From Planctomycetota bacterium (GTDB taxonomy: Bacteria; Planctomycetota; Planctomycetia; Pirellulales; UBA1268): a stretch of 7,057 bases of DNA. This document shows positions 7,048 to 7,057 of the stretch, piece after piece. The notes below the pieces were generated by a model that had not been told where the DNA came from, ran no database searches, and worked only from the letters and a program-made list of their open reading frames with translations. Location of the stretch: the NCBI GenBank assembly GCA_003669255.1, contig QWPO01000155.1, positions 1-7,057 of the forward strand, in the 5' to 3' direction. The position numbers were made by a program, and so were the translations under genes. Positions within the stretch are counted from its first letter, which is position 1; each line of letters opens with the position of its first letter.

Positions 7048-7057
7048 TGCGGGTTAC
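7047..7057 (+). CDS. Start of a further downstream gene (3' partial)
   Basis: ATG at 7047-7049 overlaps the preceding TGA (TGATG) and reads M-R-V before the window ends. A purine-rich GAGAAG at 7039-7044 lies too close to be a well-spaced ribosome site, so re-initiation by coupling is likely. Only the tight overlap and the pattern of the preceding junctions support this call. The product cannot be judged. Confidence 0.45.

Overview
This GC-rich window, with codons mostly ending in G or C, reads as a planctomycete chromosome, probably Pirellulales or a relative. I infer this from memory of protein families: the gene set and several conserved phrases (an S-x-x-PWPRR box, a PPYLGG box, an LPP...FPPHYREAIEQYF tail) recur in planctomycete genomes downstream of MoxR ATPase / DUF58 / BatA-like genes. 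No database search was possible.

All supported genes lie on the + strand and fill almost the whole window. (1) 3-926: the C-terminal part of a large membrane protein of the BatA/VWA/glutamine-amidotransferase-like type, cut by the left edge. (2) 930-3101: a 723-residue membrane protein resembling DUF4175, with three N-terminal membrane helices, a beta-rich middle and a coiled-coil end. (3) 3098-4654: an exported 518-residue coiled-coil protein. (4) 4740-5831: an exported 363-residue protein with TPR-like hairpins and a conserved C-terminal motif. (5) 5833-7047: an exported 404-residue beta-rich repeat protein with a possible degenerate NPCBM-like end. (6) 7047-end: the first codons of a further gene that overlaps the stop of gene 5.

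Junctions are a 3-nt gap, a 4-nt ATGA overlap, an 85-nt gap, a 1-nt gap and a 1-nt TGATG overlap. This is one tightly packed transcription unit, with the 85-nt gap at 4655-4739 the only place with room for an internal promoter. Every protein seen is membrane-anchored or carries a signal peptide, and none shows an enzyme active site. I infer a structural or assembly complex of the cell envelope, probably served by a MoxR-type chaperone encoded to the left, but its function is unknown. I found no RNA genes, mobile elements, CRISPR arrays or convincing terminators.
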